From: Brachypterus glaber
Taxonomy: Eukaryota; Arthropoda; Insecta; Coleoptera; Kateretidae
Length of the DNA stretch: 64,000 nt
Direction of reading: 5' to 3'
NCBI GenBank assembly: GCA_958510825.1
Contig: OY294054.1
Location: 13,591,390-13,655,389 of the forward strand
Part shown: piece by piece, positions 33,801 through 44,469 of the stretch
Layout of the letters: every line of letters begins with the position of its first letter
How positions within the stretch are numbered: the stretch's first letter is position 1
Translations under genes and position numbers: made by a program
The notes under the pieces: generated by a model
What the model was told of the DNA's origin: nothing
Databases searched by the model: none
Seen by the model: only the letters and a program-made list of their open reading frames with translations

Positions 33801-34209
33801 AACCCTTTCGACTTTTTAGTACCGACATACATATAGGTATAGGTATAGATGTCAAATGAGCTTTTTCGAATATTTTAGATTTATTTTTCACCGTGTAGTA
33901 TGGATGTTAGTTGCCTAAAGTTGTCTAAACCATAAAATTAAAAACCTTTAGTAATATTAAGTCTAGCCGAGCAAGCTGCTTTAAATAAAGATTTTTAATT
34001 AGACGAAGATACTTTTTAGCACGTAAAGTTCAGATCTATTATCACAAACTTTAGAGTATTTGTATTAAACCGTAAATTTGGTATTTTTACACGGCAGTAA
34101 ACTGCTTTAAAGCAGGGAGTACCAAAAGCATTTACTCTCTACAAAGTCTCATTTTTACTGTAAATTTTTTGAAAGATTAAAAAAAGATTCTACAGGGTGG
34201 TTTATTTAC

Positions 34210-34496
34210 ATTAATCGGAATAAATTCAGTTATGACTCATCAACGTAGAAAATAAACACAGAAACATAGGCTTACGGAATAATTTTGCCGAATTATGAGG
34301 GAAATTTTTATAAAGGTCACTAAATCGAAACATTTGACGACTAATTTGTTACACACAACAATATTGAATATGCATATTAACTATAAATATGTAAATATAT
34401 CGGTGTTTTTCGAAGAAAATAAAAATGTAAATATTTAAAACCTCGCGTCAACGATAGAATCGACGCGGCGCCTATGCGAGCACTGGAAATTCGCCG
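34210..34496 (+). repeat. Long inverted repeat pair, left member
   Basis: About 290 bp (ATTCAGTTATGACTCATC, AACATAGGCTTACGGAATAA, TTCGATTTAGTGACC complement region, GACGCGGCGCCTATGCGAG) is mirrored at 38777-39112. A CAGGGTGGTTTATTTAC terminus stands just outside at 34193. It is either two opposed copies of one element or the ends of a 4.9-kb element without coding capacity. Confidence 0.7.
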
Positions 34497-35041
34497 ATGA
34501 CTGTTTATTTATCATGACAATCCTTAACCCTATATTGCACATAATTTTACTTTGCAACGAAAAAAAATAATGATACGTCTTCTGACCTGCATAATTAAAA
34601 TATTGAAAAAAAAATTGCTATTATTTTAAAATATTGGTAATTTTTTTCCTCTTGCCCTCTGTCTTTATTTTGCCCCCTACGCGTATCAAATATACATTAT
34701 TTTGTGCTCCCATCAGGCTTTATAACTTTTCTTTAAACCTTTTTTTGATATATATCAGTTATTAAAATATTAAGAATTGTCTAGACTAGACTAGACTAAT
34801 CATTTTATTTTCATTTACCTGTAAAATAACATATAATTTAATAATTTACATACTGGGTGTGCCGTCTAGGAATTATCATATGATTTCTGGCGTTATCATA
34901 ATATAATTTTTTTGCATGCATACTAGACTAATAAAACCATAACATCATAAAAACAAAAGTCCTCCACTACCTTTTGTTTTAAAGCTACAGCCATACAAAG
35001 ACGAATTTAGCAAAAAAAAGTTATTCGGAAACGAGAAAATA
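34497..35041. other. Spacer with a fragment repeated at 48.9 kb
   Basis: CCTATATTGCACATAATTTT and GATACGTCTTCTG near 34530-34590 recur directly near 48890-48945. A TCTAGACTAGACTAGACTA tract lies near 34779. No gene. Confidence 0.45.
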
Positions 35042-35432
35042 TCGTCGGCTTACAAGCAAAAGGCACTAAGTCACTTTTTTGCAAAAATGGGATTTTTATG
35101 GTACTGTAATTAATTTTTGATGATCTATGTACAGGTAAACCGAACTAACTTCTAGCTGGACTGCCAAGAGAGTAACCCACTATACAAAACGCACCAGTTT
35201 GATTTTGAATAAAATTTTATCTGGCAATAGGCACTGACTTAGTGCACGTAGTGCATTTTACTTGTAGGTTATTTCAAATATTTCTGCACTAATCGACTTA
35301 GTATTGGTTCGGCGAAACGTGCATTTTTGTAACAATTATTACAAAAATTAAAAAACAACAGTGAAAGTTAAATTTGTCAATATCTCAAAACCATGTTTTT
35401 GGACTTAGTGCTATTTACTTGTAAGCCGACGA
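35042..35432. mobile_element. 391-bp TIR element, TCGTCGGCTTACAAG ends, TA duplication
   Basis: TCGTCGGCTTACAAGCAAA and GGCACTAAGTC at the left are mirrored by GACTTAGTGC and TTTACTTGTAAGCCGACGA at the right. TA stands on both sides. The interior repeats GCACTAAGTC-like words several times in both directions. Confidence 0.8.
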
Positions 35433-36226
35433 TATAAAAGTCTATTAATTATCTTATTATGATTTTTTTATATAAATAGCGTTAAAAAATCTCTGTACAG
35501 GGTCACATATGTGGTTTAGCAAAACAATAAAAAAATAACATACCAAACAAGAAAATAACACATACTTTAAACAATTATGAAAAAAATTATCTTTGAAAGT
35601 AATAAAAACTTTTTATCCAAACATTGTAGCAAATGTTAAGGATATCTATTTTTCAAGATTTTGCGGTAATATATTAAGTCATAACCTCACTGCACTCGAA
35701 AATCTATTCATGCATGGATTAAAACAGTCACTTTACATCCTCGGTGCATAAACAACTATTGTTCTTAAACTGCCCTGATAAGCTGTTTATTATACTGTTC
35801 ACAGCAAGTTAACGAGCAAGAAGAGTAAAATAATTCTTGGATATAAATGTGTTTCATGAAAAAATACTTTCAATTTTAGAATTCTAATGTATAAAAGTAA
35901 TTAGTTACTTACTACTTGCTTTTTTAAGTCCGTCCGATGTCACGGTTTTTGCGTACACGATAACTCAAGAACAAATTATCCAAATGACTAAAAATTTTCA
36001 GGAAAAATTAAGTTCTATGAGAGGAAGATCCCTAAAAAATCCCTAAAAAAGTATAAAATTAATTTTCGGTTTTTGTAAAAAGAGTTTTTGTTTTAATGAA
36101 CCTAGGCCTACTATACAGAGAAGGTATTCTTTTGTTGACAGAAATATTTTATTTTGCGTTTTAAATAGTTCTAACTTGCGTTTAAGTATTTGGAAGAATG
36201 CAATATACTATACACTAGTAGTATTA
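35433..36226. other. AT-rich spacer with a GATAACTCAAGAA fragment
   Basis: From about 35925 GTCCGATGTCACGG..GTACACGATAACTCAAGAA matches the family at 24.7 and 44.6 kb. Nothing else is recognised. Confidence 0.45.
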
Positions 36227-37071
36227 CAGTAGGGTTACTGCGAAAATTTGGTAAGTTGCCATCAGGGTCCTGAAAAAAACCTGAAAAATCCTGAAATTTT
36301 CAGTAGTCGAAGACGTCTTCATCTGAAGCGTTCTTCCGGTGACGACAATGACCAGAAGGTCTTAGGGTATCGCCATCTAGCGGTAGATATTGGCGGCTTT
36401 AAATAATAAAAATCTCAGTGATGGTGAATTGAACTGGGGACCTAGGTCCCTAGTACCTGTAGCTACAGGTTGATAGACAAACGTGATACATAATAAACCA
36501 CCAAAGCTTTTTGTAATTATAAATGTTTATAATTTAGACGCCGCAGGGATGATAAGAAGAGACGAGGTGCACCTGACAAACCACACTTGACTTCATTTAA
36601 AAATGTATAAGCACAAAAAGCCTTGGTGGTTTAGGATTTATTATTACTTTGTCTATCAACCTGTAGGTCCCCAGTTCAATTCACCGCCACCGAATTTTTT
36701 TGTAAATAAATATTTAAAAACAATTTAAATCCGCTAATAACTACCGCTAGATGGCAATACCCTAAGACCTTCTAGTCATTCAGGCCTATTCACATGTACC
36801 ATTGAGATTGAGATTTGTGGCAATATTGACGAAAATTGCAAGGTCATTTACGTCAAGTGTATTAAAACTGCATGGGATTGTAATTTTTGTCAATATTGAA
36901 TAGATTTCAATGGTACGTGTGAATAGGCCTGATTGTCGTCACCCAAAAAATTCTTCAGATGAAGACTTCTTCAACTGCTGACAACAGGATTTTTCAGGAT
37001 TCTCAGTTTTTTTCGGCATTTTTTTCAGGAACCTGATGGCACCTTACCAAAGTGTCCCAGTAACCCTACTG
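36227..37071. mobile_element. 845-bp palindromic element, CAGTAGGGTTACTG ends
   Basis: CAGTAGGGTTACTG and its complement are flanked by TA on both sides. The arms mirror GTTGCCATCAGG, CTGAAAAATCCTG, CTTCATCTGAAG, GACCAGAAGGTCTTAGGGTA, CCATCTAGCGGTAG and GAATTGAACTGGGGACCTA. The centre is A/T-rich. The right arm is interrupted by a younger 151-bp MITE. Confidence 0.82.
36781..36931. mobile_element. 151-bp MITE nested in palindrome arm, ATT duplication
   Basis: CAGGCCTATTCAC and its complement form the ends, and ATT is duplicated at 36778-36780 and 36932-36934. The opposite arm of the host palindrome (around 36346-36352) shows the empty site, so order of insertion is certain. A 3-bp target fits PIF/Harbinger-like mobilisation. 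Confidence 0.88.
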
Positions 37072-37092
37072 TATTACTACTTCCACTGTAAA

Positions 37093-37250
37093 GGGAACGT
37101 CCAAGTATTACGTAACGCTCCTGTGAGGGGGGTCATTTTGGAGTGTTACGCCCATGTTAATGGTATAGGAAAATAGCGTTACAGGGTACAGGGAGGGGGT
37201 GAAGGTCCAAAATGATCAAAATTTGCGTTACGTAATACTTGAACGTTCCC
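37093..37250. mobile_element. 158-bp MITE, GGGAACGT ends, AAA duplication
   Basis: GGGAACGTCCAAGTATTACG and its near-complement bound a core with GTGAGGGGGGTCATTTTGGA mirrored by TCCAAAATGA. AAA duplicates at 37090-37092 and 37251-37253. It belongs to the family at 14.2 and 16.7 kb. Confidence 0.85.
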
Positions 37251-38160
37251 AAATAGTATATATTGGAATACGTAGCATTACATATATTCATGACTAGTTT
37301 TGCAGATAAATCGAAAAGTTTGAAGTGTTTTTCCCGCATTGGCTTTGAATTATGCTTAATACGACTGGGTCATGAAGGTTATAAATTCATTATAGCCCAG
37401 TTAATAGGGTATAAAAAGGGGTTGCACTGCATTAAATCCAGAAATGTAAATTTTTTAAACTGTGTATTTACAGAGAAATTATACAAGTACGTAATATTTA
37501 GATTAAGTGTCTAAAAAGTTTAAATATTTGCAAGCGTACGTACAAAAGAAATGTTTTTCTTGATCAAAGTTGAATATGTATTTTACTTAGATCAAGAGGT
37601 TACAACCTAAATTAAGTAAAAGTTTTTGTTTTGAGTAATAACATTTCTTATATTGAGTTTTAAAGAAACCTAAATGAAATATGGCAAGTAGATATTTATA
37701 CTGAGTACTTAAAATATCAAAAATAATGAAAAATATATATTAATAATTTTTTGGAAATAGGTGTTAATTGAAGTTGAACTTTTTAAAATTAGTTAGAATT
37801 AGTTAAACATGTTTATTTTAAGTATTTTTATACTCGCAACAAGTATCAAGAATACTTAGAATATTTTTATGAAGGGTATTTTAAAATAACGGTAAAAAAT
37901 TGTCATTGTCAATGTCAAAGTAAACAGAAATATTTTTTAATTTTATATTTTTTACATTTTTTATGAAATTCTTTCGATATTTTTATATTAAACAACAATG
38001 GACATAATAAAACTGCCACATGGAGCATGGTATAAATGCAGATAAGAAAAATTTGGAAGACGAGGAAGTTTTTGTAGTTAAAATTAAATTGTAAACAAGA
38101 GTCTAATATGATATAAACTACCTTCGAGTAAGGTCTCAGAACGACTAAAAACCAATAAAT
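37251..38160. other. AT-rich spacer
   Basis: Nothing recognised until a possible retroelement tail at the right edge (AAGGTCTCAGAACGACTAAA before the tetranucleotide run). Confidence 0.4.
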
Positions 38161-38180
38161 AAATAAATAAATAAATAAAA
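38154..38180. repeat. (AATA)n microsatellite
   Basis: About six AATA units, possibly the 3' tail of a retroelement whose body is not recognisable. Confidence 0.8.
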
Positions 38181-38776
38181 TTTGGCAAAGTTTACAATTT
38201 TTTTTTTTTAATTCTGGTGTCGGTAGCCGGTAATTAAATTTCGGGAAATATTTTTTACAGTGTAAAATGGCTTAGTGACTGGTCTTTTATAATATCAATA
38301 GGTAGACGAATAAAATAGTTGACGGCTCAATTTCAAAGTGATATGAAATTCCTTACTTTTATTAAGAAAACTATTCCGTTGTACTAAATAAACTAATAAA
38401 GAAGAAATTATAACTATTTATAACAAGATGCCAAATTCTTTCGCATTATTTCAAAAGAAAGAATCTAGTGAGAAATTTGTAATTTTCTAATTATTAATCC
38501 AACGAGCTTTTGTTATAAAACTTTTCATTCACTAGATTCTCATCTATTTTATACCTTTCCAAACTTACATGCTTTGTTATACATAATCAATAAATATGTG
38601 ACTACGATTTTCCCTATATCATTTTCTACACGTCCCTGCCACGTATGTGAACTTTTTTACCCGACTACGGTACTTCCCAAAGTACCAAAGTATATCGTCG
38701 ATATACTTTCTTAACCTCGTATCTTCAAAAAGTCAATTTTTGTTTCTCTGCACTAACCAGTTTATAAGCAGTAGTA
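38181..38776. other. AT-rich spacer
   Basis: Nothing recognised. Confidence 0.5.
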
Positions 38777-39112
38777 GGCGAATTTCCAATACTCGCATAG
38801 GCGCCGCGTCGACTCTAGCGTTGAGGCGAGGTTTTAAATATTTACATTTTTATTTCATTTTATCTTGATTTTTTTTAAACTTTCGTATTCTTAAAAGATA
38901 AAAATCGAATGTCGTTTTTTTCTTTGAAAAACACCGATATATATACGTATGTATAGTTAATATGTATAGTTAATATTGTTGTGGGTAACAAATTAGTCGT
39001 CAAATGTTTCGATTTATAAAAATTTCCCTCATAATTCGGCAAAATTATTCCGTAAGCCTATGTTTCTGTGTTTATTTTCAACGTTGATGAGTCGTAACTG
39101 AGTTTACACCGA
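38777..39112 (-). repeat. Long inverted repeat pair, right member
   Basis: GGCGAATTTCCA, CTCGCATAGGCGCCGCGTCG, AAACACCGATATAT, GTCAAATGTTTCGATTTA, TTATTCCGTAAGCCTATG and TTGATGAGTCGTAACTGA mirror the left member in order. It has an extra A/T-rich insert of about 40-50 bp. Confidence 0.7.
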
Positions 39113-39517
39113 ATACTGTTTATAAGTTACGTTGTATGGAATAGCACAGGCCAACAAATTTTCAATTTTTGGATCATTTTATTTCGATCTGATTTTGGGT
39201 AATTTAGTCAGGCTAATTTCGAATATAACTTCCATTTTTGTCTATCACGTAAGGGTTTTGAACAACCGCAAAGTGGGCCAGGAAAAAAAACAAGGACAAA
39301 TTTATGAATTTTTGCATACGACTCTTTTTGATAACGCTGATTTCGAACGCAACAACGAAAAAAAGAAAAACAACGCGCCATTAGGATGGTCCAAAATATC
39401 AATGGAGGCAGGGGACAAGGGAGGGATTTTTTTAATGAAAGGGGATCGTGTTTAAGCTACTAAACTTACAATTAAAAAATATACAGAACCTACCAATATA
39501 ACTGATAACATATCGTT
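39113..39517. other. Spacer with an unassigned 107-codon frame
   Basis: A plus-strand frame at 39132-39455 has a lysine/asparagine-rich C-terminal half and no family likeness; an opposing frame covers the same place. Judged chance. Confidence 0.35.
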
Positions 39518-39742
39518 ATTAACCACTTAACGCACTCGCCCGTGTTAACTCGTTAACAGTAGGTTGGCTCTTTTTTCGCTTACCAGGGTCAATTTGGGCG
39601 GACTTATATTTTTTATTGCCGATCAGATTTAAACTGAATATATCACCAAACTGTTAACCCAAGTTAACTCGGGTGGGCGAAATATGTCCGCTTTGGTGAA
39701 AATAAACCTCTTGTCTGAAAAAAACTGGGCTAAGTGGCTTAC
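39518..39742. mobile_element. TIR element with TTAACCACTT-like ends
   Basis: CCACTTAACGCACTCGCCC and GTTAACTCGTTAACAG are mirrored by CTGTTAACCCAAGTTAACTC, GGGTGGGCG and GGGCTAAGTGG. A TTAA stands at the left edge and TTA at the right; piggyBac-type is possible but not shown. Confidence 0.6.
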
Positions 39743-40058
39743 CAAAGACGATTTATCAGAAATAGTGCTTCAATAACAAAGTTAAGTCTGTAGCTGTGGA
39801 ACACGGCATCCCTGGGAATATTTGAGTACTCCCTGAAGATTTCTCAAATAACTCTAATATATAAAGATTGTAACTAGGAGTTTGCCATAATGGCCTAGTT
39901 TCCTGGCCGTTAGCCTCCCCACCCGTACTACTAGGAGTTCGTCTCGCCTAAAATCTAATAAGCATCCCTGACATTTCGTTCTGGTTAATGACCTATCGAA
40001 GTCCAAACCTCTTGAAAAAGTGGCACTTATGAAACATTGACGTTTAGGGAAGGAAATA
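39743..40058. other. Unclassified spacer
   Basis: Somewhat less A/T-rich. A 70-codon minus-strand frame has no family likeness. Confidence 0.35.
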
Positions 40059-40267
40059 CAGTGCAATTATAAAGTGCCGAACAGTTTGAAAAGAAAATAC
40101 TCTTCGTTTGAAACCACGCCTCTGTTAGAGTTGTGCGCAATAAGCCCATGTGATTGCTACGTACAACAATTCGGTGGCCAGTAAAACGCACACAGCTTTC
40201 TTGCATTTTACTAATCGCTTATGCCAGTTTTGCATTAAAAAGTGTTCGGCACTTTATAATCGCACGG
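40059..40267. mobile_element. 209-bp TIR element, TA duplication
   Basis: CAGTGCAATTATAAAGTGCC and, from the other end, CCGTGCGATTATAAAGTGCC, each followed by GAACA. TA lies at 40057-40058 and 40268-40269. Confidence 0.8.
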
Positions 40268-40620
40268 TATACTACATTTAATCTATTTTCAAAAACTCAA
40301 CTAATTATTTTCGTTCAATAACCAGAACTCATAATTTATCCTTCAATGTTACTACCTGCCTGCCTTTTATACTTCAAAGAATGTAAGATCTTTGTCCTCT
40401 CATAGATTCAATTCGTTTTACGTTAATTTAACATTTTCCTTTAGTTATTTTTATTCACAATAAATCACAAGAATAAAGGCCAACATTTTTGTTGATGTTT
40501 GAGTAGAATTCCGGTTTACTAACGGATAGCCAATATATTTCCGGGTTACTACATACAAAAATCTATCAAACTATAAATGTTTCATCATTTTCCCTTCCTA
40601 AGTATGGGGATTCTCACACC
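40268..40620. other. AT-rich spacer
   Basis: Nothing recognised. Confidence 0.5.
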
Positions 40621-40623
40621 TTA

Positions 40624-40731
40624 GGCCCGGTTGTATAAACCTCGCTCAAATTTAAACCTAGCTCAACTGTCATTTGTTTCAATGGTAAAGGAACTCTGCT
40701 CAAAGTTAAACCAGGTTTGTACAACCGGGCC
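40624..40731. mobile_element. 108-bp MITE, GGCCCGGTTGTA ends, TTA duplication
   Basis: GGCCCGGTTGTATAAACCT and, inverted, GGCCCGGTTGTACAAACCT. TTA at 40621-40623 and 40732-40734. A short mirrored interior (AAATTTAAACC / GTTAAACC). Harbinger-like by target size. Confidence 0.9.
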
Positions 40732-40865
40732 TTAATGTTATTCATCACTAGATACGTTTAATAATTGTGTCCTTTATGCAAAAAAAACACATAAATAATA
40801 TTGATGAATGGGGAGAAACATTGATTGCCTAGAAACTTGCTCTATTAACGAAAACTTGACAAAAA

Positions 40866-41360
40866 TACACTGTCCTGCTAAGACAAATTGTCCTATCTGC
40901 AAATTAGATGTTTTGAGATATGGCCAGTTTTATTGTTTTTGTTTGCACTTTTTGAAAACATGTTTAAACAAATATGGCGTTTGGTTCTGCTTTATTTTAA
41001 ATCAAAAATACGTGATATCCTTTAAATTTTTTTTTTGGTTAGAAAAATAAAATGCATTTGTTCTATCTGAGAAAGTTAGGACAAAATGATCTAAAACGTC
41101 CAATCAAATTACTAAGATCTGCAAAGTTAGCCCTAGTCCTGACTTATTCGTCTAGTAAAGACTAGTAAGGACAATTTTATTTAGAAAATATTGAAATTTT
41201 TTTATTTAGGACAAACATCTTAGGCTAATTTTTAGGATTTTGGTTTTAGGTAGGACATTTCTTTTTAGTAGACACATTGGGCTAGTGTAAAGCAATACAA
41301 TGGTGTGCTTCTCTCAAAAACTTTTGCAGATAGGACAACTTGTCTTAGAAGGGCAGTAAA
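40866..41360. mobile_element. ~490-bp TIR element
   Basis: CTGTCCTGCTAAGACAAATT and GTCCTATCTGCAAA on the left are mirrored by TTTGCAGATAGGAC and AACTTGTCTTAGAAGGGCAG on the right, next to TA at each side. An internal frame of 80 codons (40808-41050) crosses the left end and is not credited. Confidence 0.78.
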
Positions 41361-41371
41361 ATTCTAGCGTG

Positions 41372-41775
41372 CACTGTAAATGCAAATATGGTAATTTTAC
41401 AGTAAATAAAGTAGGTCATATGTTTCCAGCAAAGAAAGTGGTAAATTTAAATCAGTACTGTAAATTCACAGTTATCTGTAAAAATCTGAATTTTTACCTG
41501 TGATTTCACAGTAATTTAAGCATCGAATTTAATGTGTATTTTAAGCAGTATTACGGGCTCTTGTAATTTTCGGGAAAAAGTGCCGGCTTTTTGGACCGCA
41601 TGCATGAATTTTAATGCAAAATTATTGTACCGACAGGAAAAGAGCTGAGATCTTACTAAACCCAGTAATATTGAGGTTAATTTAATAAATATTGTAAGTT
41701 CACATTCTGACATTGTAAATTTGCTTTAATTATTACAGTTAAAACTACTGTAAGATTGACGGACAAATTTAGAGT
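41372..41775 (-). repeat. CACT-type MITE module, copy at 41 kb
   Basis: GCACTGTAAATGCAAATATGG opens and AAATTTAGAGTGTGC closes, as in 13061-13456, in inverse orientation to 1174 onward. The middle differs (an ATTTTACCTGTGATTTCACA region), and the short frame starting MSECELTIF is shortened accordingly. Confidence 0.75.
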
Positions 41776-42735
41776 GTGCCTGATTATTTTACGGAAAGGA
41801 AAAATTCTAGTGTCATCTCAGGATTTTAATTATTTATATCTAGTTTTTCCTGGATCCATTAATACGAAACTCAGATATAGCCATTTAAAAGCCGTTTAGT
41901 AGAAAGAACTAAGGGCTAAGGTATAAAAAAATAAAAAAATGCGAATATGCCATCGTTCTCTTTGACGTTTGGTTTTGCGTAAGTATTATATCAGATTGAA
42001 TAATAAAAAAAGTATCAGAGGCACTTGTCAATATGGGGAAAGTATTACAGAAAGAATTCGTGCCTAATCAGCAAAGCAAATAATCAGTTTTATTTTGTGG
42101 TTTGAAAGGTTTTTCTACGGGATGATTATGATTTGAAGCTTTAAGCGTAGGTTCAGAATCTACTGAATTGTACAAAAATAAAATGAAGTACAGTTTGGAA
42201 AGTCCAAAATGACTCTCATGAAAGACGCAACTCGCTAAAAAGGAAGTCCAAAATTTATCTTTCTTATACATAAAATCTACGCTATAGGATTAGACAATTT
42301 GTTTATTATTTTATGTAATTTGCAAAAGTTAAAGAATGTAATAATTTTACTAAACCTATAGTTTGACGCACGGATCTGTGGCTACGGGAAATATGTTTGG
42401 AATATGTGTGCAAGTGGGAGGTCCGTTGTAAGCACGCACGCCTTATAACTCTTGACGGAAAGAAGAGAGTGCGAATGATTTATACCCCTTGCGTCGGAGA
42501 CTTTCTTTCATGCGGAGAACTATATCTGGATATGTTTTTTTTAGAAAGAAACACTTTTTGGTCCACGCTGAATTTCTTGATTAATTTATGTACATTAAAA
42601 TCCTTACATTGTCTGTTGAGTTTAAGATTGAGAAACACAATAAGATTTAAGATTGTATTATTCGCTGTTTGATATTTTTATCACTACTTCCGTTGTTAGA
42701 AATACCACTGTGTTATTGTTATGTAAATAATTTAC
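41776..42735. other. Unclassified spacer
   Basis: Frames at 42068-42271 and 42397-42672 show no family likeness. No repeat partner noticed. Confidence 0.35.
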
Positions 42736-42738
42736 TTA

Positions 42739-42879
42739 GGGCCATTATATTCACTCAAAAGTAAAGTCTATGGACGTTAACGTTACAGACGGGAATGCTG
42801 GTTTGTCATTGGTGATTGCTAAGCCACCGAGGTACACTATCAAGCGGATAAATTTAGTTGAAGGTGAATATAATGGCCC
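42739..42879. mobile_element. 141-bp MITE, GGGCCATTATATTCAC ends, TTA duplication
   Basis: GGGCCATTATATTCAC and its exact complement, with TTA at 42736-42738 and 42880-42882. The interior is non-palindromic. Harbinger-like by target. Confidence 0.9.
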
Positions 42880-43058
42880 TTAGTCTTAATTCTAACATAA
42901 TTATAGTTATAATTATAGTTATTATAAACTACAAAACTAAAACCATAGTTGCTCTCACGTACCCTAAGAAATATTATCCACATTTTTTTTTACTTTCTCC
43001 TCATAATTTGTAAAGAAATAACTGTGATCGAGATCCATTCTCATATTGGAGTTTTGAT

Positions 43059-43398
43059 AAATCAAAATTAAAAAATTATTATGTCTACTCCAAAGTTTTT
43101 TATTGAAGCATTTTATTTATAAAAAATAGCTACAATTGTTTCAACCCTTGAACTTAGGGTCATCTTCAGGCTAAAATAGTCAAAAAATTTAAAAACAAAC
43201 AACACGGACTACATTATAAACATATACAGGTGTATGTTTATAATGTAGTCCGTGTTGTTTGTTTTTAAATTTTTTGACTATTTTAGCCTGAAGATGACCC
43301 TAAGTTCAAGGGTTGAAACAATTGTAGCTATTTTTTATAAATAAAATGCTTCAATAAAAAACTTTGGAGTAGACATAATAATTTTTTAATTTTGATTT
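43059..43398. repeat. Perfect 166-bp inverted repeat (hairpin)
   Basis: Arms 43059-43224 and 43233-43398 are identical inverted copies by eye, around an 8-bp loop (TACAGGTG). They include TTATGTCTACTCCAAAG, AGCATTTTATTTATAAA, TAGCTACAATTGTTTCAACC and CAACACGGACTACATTATAA. The exactness implies very recent origin, gene conversion or an assembly foldback. Each arm carries the ribozyme-like motif described separately. Confidence 0.9.
43284..43330 (+). ncRNA. Hammerhead-ribozyme-like motif (type I order)
   Basis: In order: TAGC (stem I, 5' side), CTGAAGA (core CUGANGA), GACCC..GGGTT (stem II, with one extra U before it), GAAA core, ACAA/TTGT (stem III, self-complementary and therefore able to work as a dimer), A as the cleavage-site base in GUA, then GCTA closing stem I. 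This is the arrangement of hammerheads known from Penelope-like retroelements. The extra U between core and stem II departs from the consensus and may weaken or abolish activity. The same motif lies on the minus strand in the left arm (about 43127-43173). Confidence 0.45.
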
Positions 43399-43572
43399 GT
43401 AAAGAAATATTAAAAAAAAATATATATTTAACTTGTCCCACCTATCGTTCTGTCAGGTTATTTGTTGCTGGATACGAAAACAGATCATCTTGAATATTTT
43501 ATTTCGCAAGGTTTGGACTTTTTAGTTTTTTTTTGTTTTGCCTGAAAAAATCATAAAAAACTAAAAAAATAT

Positions 43573-44469
43573 TTTTTTGCCAATTTAAAGAAATAAAATG
43601 CAGCATTGCATTCTTAAAACACTTGACAATAATTTTAAAATGTTTGAAAAAAGTTAGGCAGAGCTGGTGTGGTCCTTCCAACAGAACAACTTGTAAAGCT
43701 TATTACCATGGGAAATAGTCGGTTATCCCAAAGGCATCGTCTGCGCTACATTCATAGTGGCGTGCAGTCTCTGCCACGAGCTCACCTTGACTTAAAGCCT
43801 GAAGTACCCTGGGTCTTGCTCACCCATACCCATCAATTAGGGGATGATGGGGAATGTTGGGAGTGCTTATATTTTTTGCCAATTTAAGGAAATAAAATGA
43901 AGCATTGTATTCTTAAAACACTTGATAATCATTTTAAAATGTTTGAAAAAAGTTAGCGAGAGCTGGTGTGGTCCTTCCAACAGAACAACTTGTAAAGCTT
44001 ATTACCATGGGAAATAGTCGGTTATCCCAAAGGCATCGTCTGCGCTACATTCATAGTGCCGTGCAGTCTCTGCCACGAGCTCACCTTGACTTAAAGACTG
44101 AAGTACCCCGGGACTTGCTCACCCATACCCATTAGTTAGGGGATAATGGGGAAAGTTGGGAGTGCTTATATTTTTTGCCAATTTAAGGAAATAAAATGCA
44201 GCATTGTATTCTTAAAACACTTGATAATCACTTTAAAATGTTTGAAAAAAGTTAGCCAGAGCTGGTGTGGTCCTTCCAGCAGAACAACTTGTAAAGCTTA
44301 TTACTATGGGAAATGGTCTGTTATCCCAAAGGCATCGTCTGCGCTACATTCATAGTGCCGTGCAGTCTCTGCCACGAGCTCACCTTGACTTAAAGCCTGA
44401 AGTACCCCGGGACTTGCACACCCATACCCATTAGTTAGGGTATAATGGGGAAAGTTGGGAGTGCTTATA
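43573..44469. repeat. 299-bp tandem array, three units
   Basis: Unit starts TTTTTTGCCAATTTAA; marker GAGCTGGTGTGGTCCTTCC recurs at 43660, 43960 and 44259 (spacing 299-300 bp). Units differ at only a few positions. Each holds GGAAATAGTCGGTTATCCCA, CATCGTCTGCGCTACATTCA, GCAGTCTCTGCCACGAGCTC and GGGATAATGGGGAAAGTTGG, GC-richer than the flanks. Frames through it are broken differently in each unit, so it is a satellite-like repeat, possibly from degraded coding DNA. Confidence 0.92.

Noticed and set aside
39132..39455. 107-codon ORF as a gene
   Set aside because: No family likeness; an opposing frame covers the same sequence; composition is A-driven in the second half.
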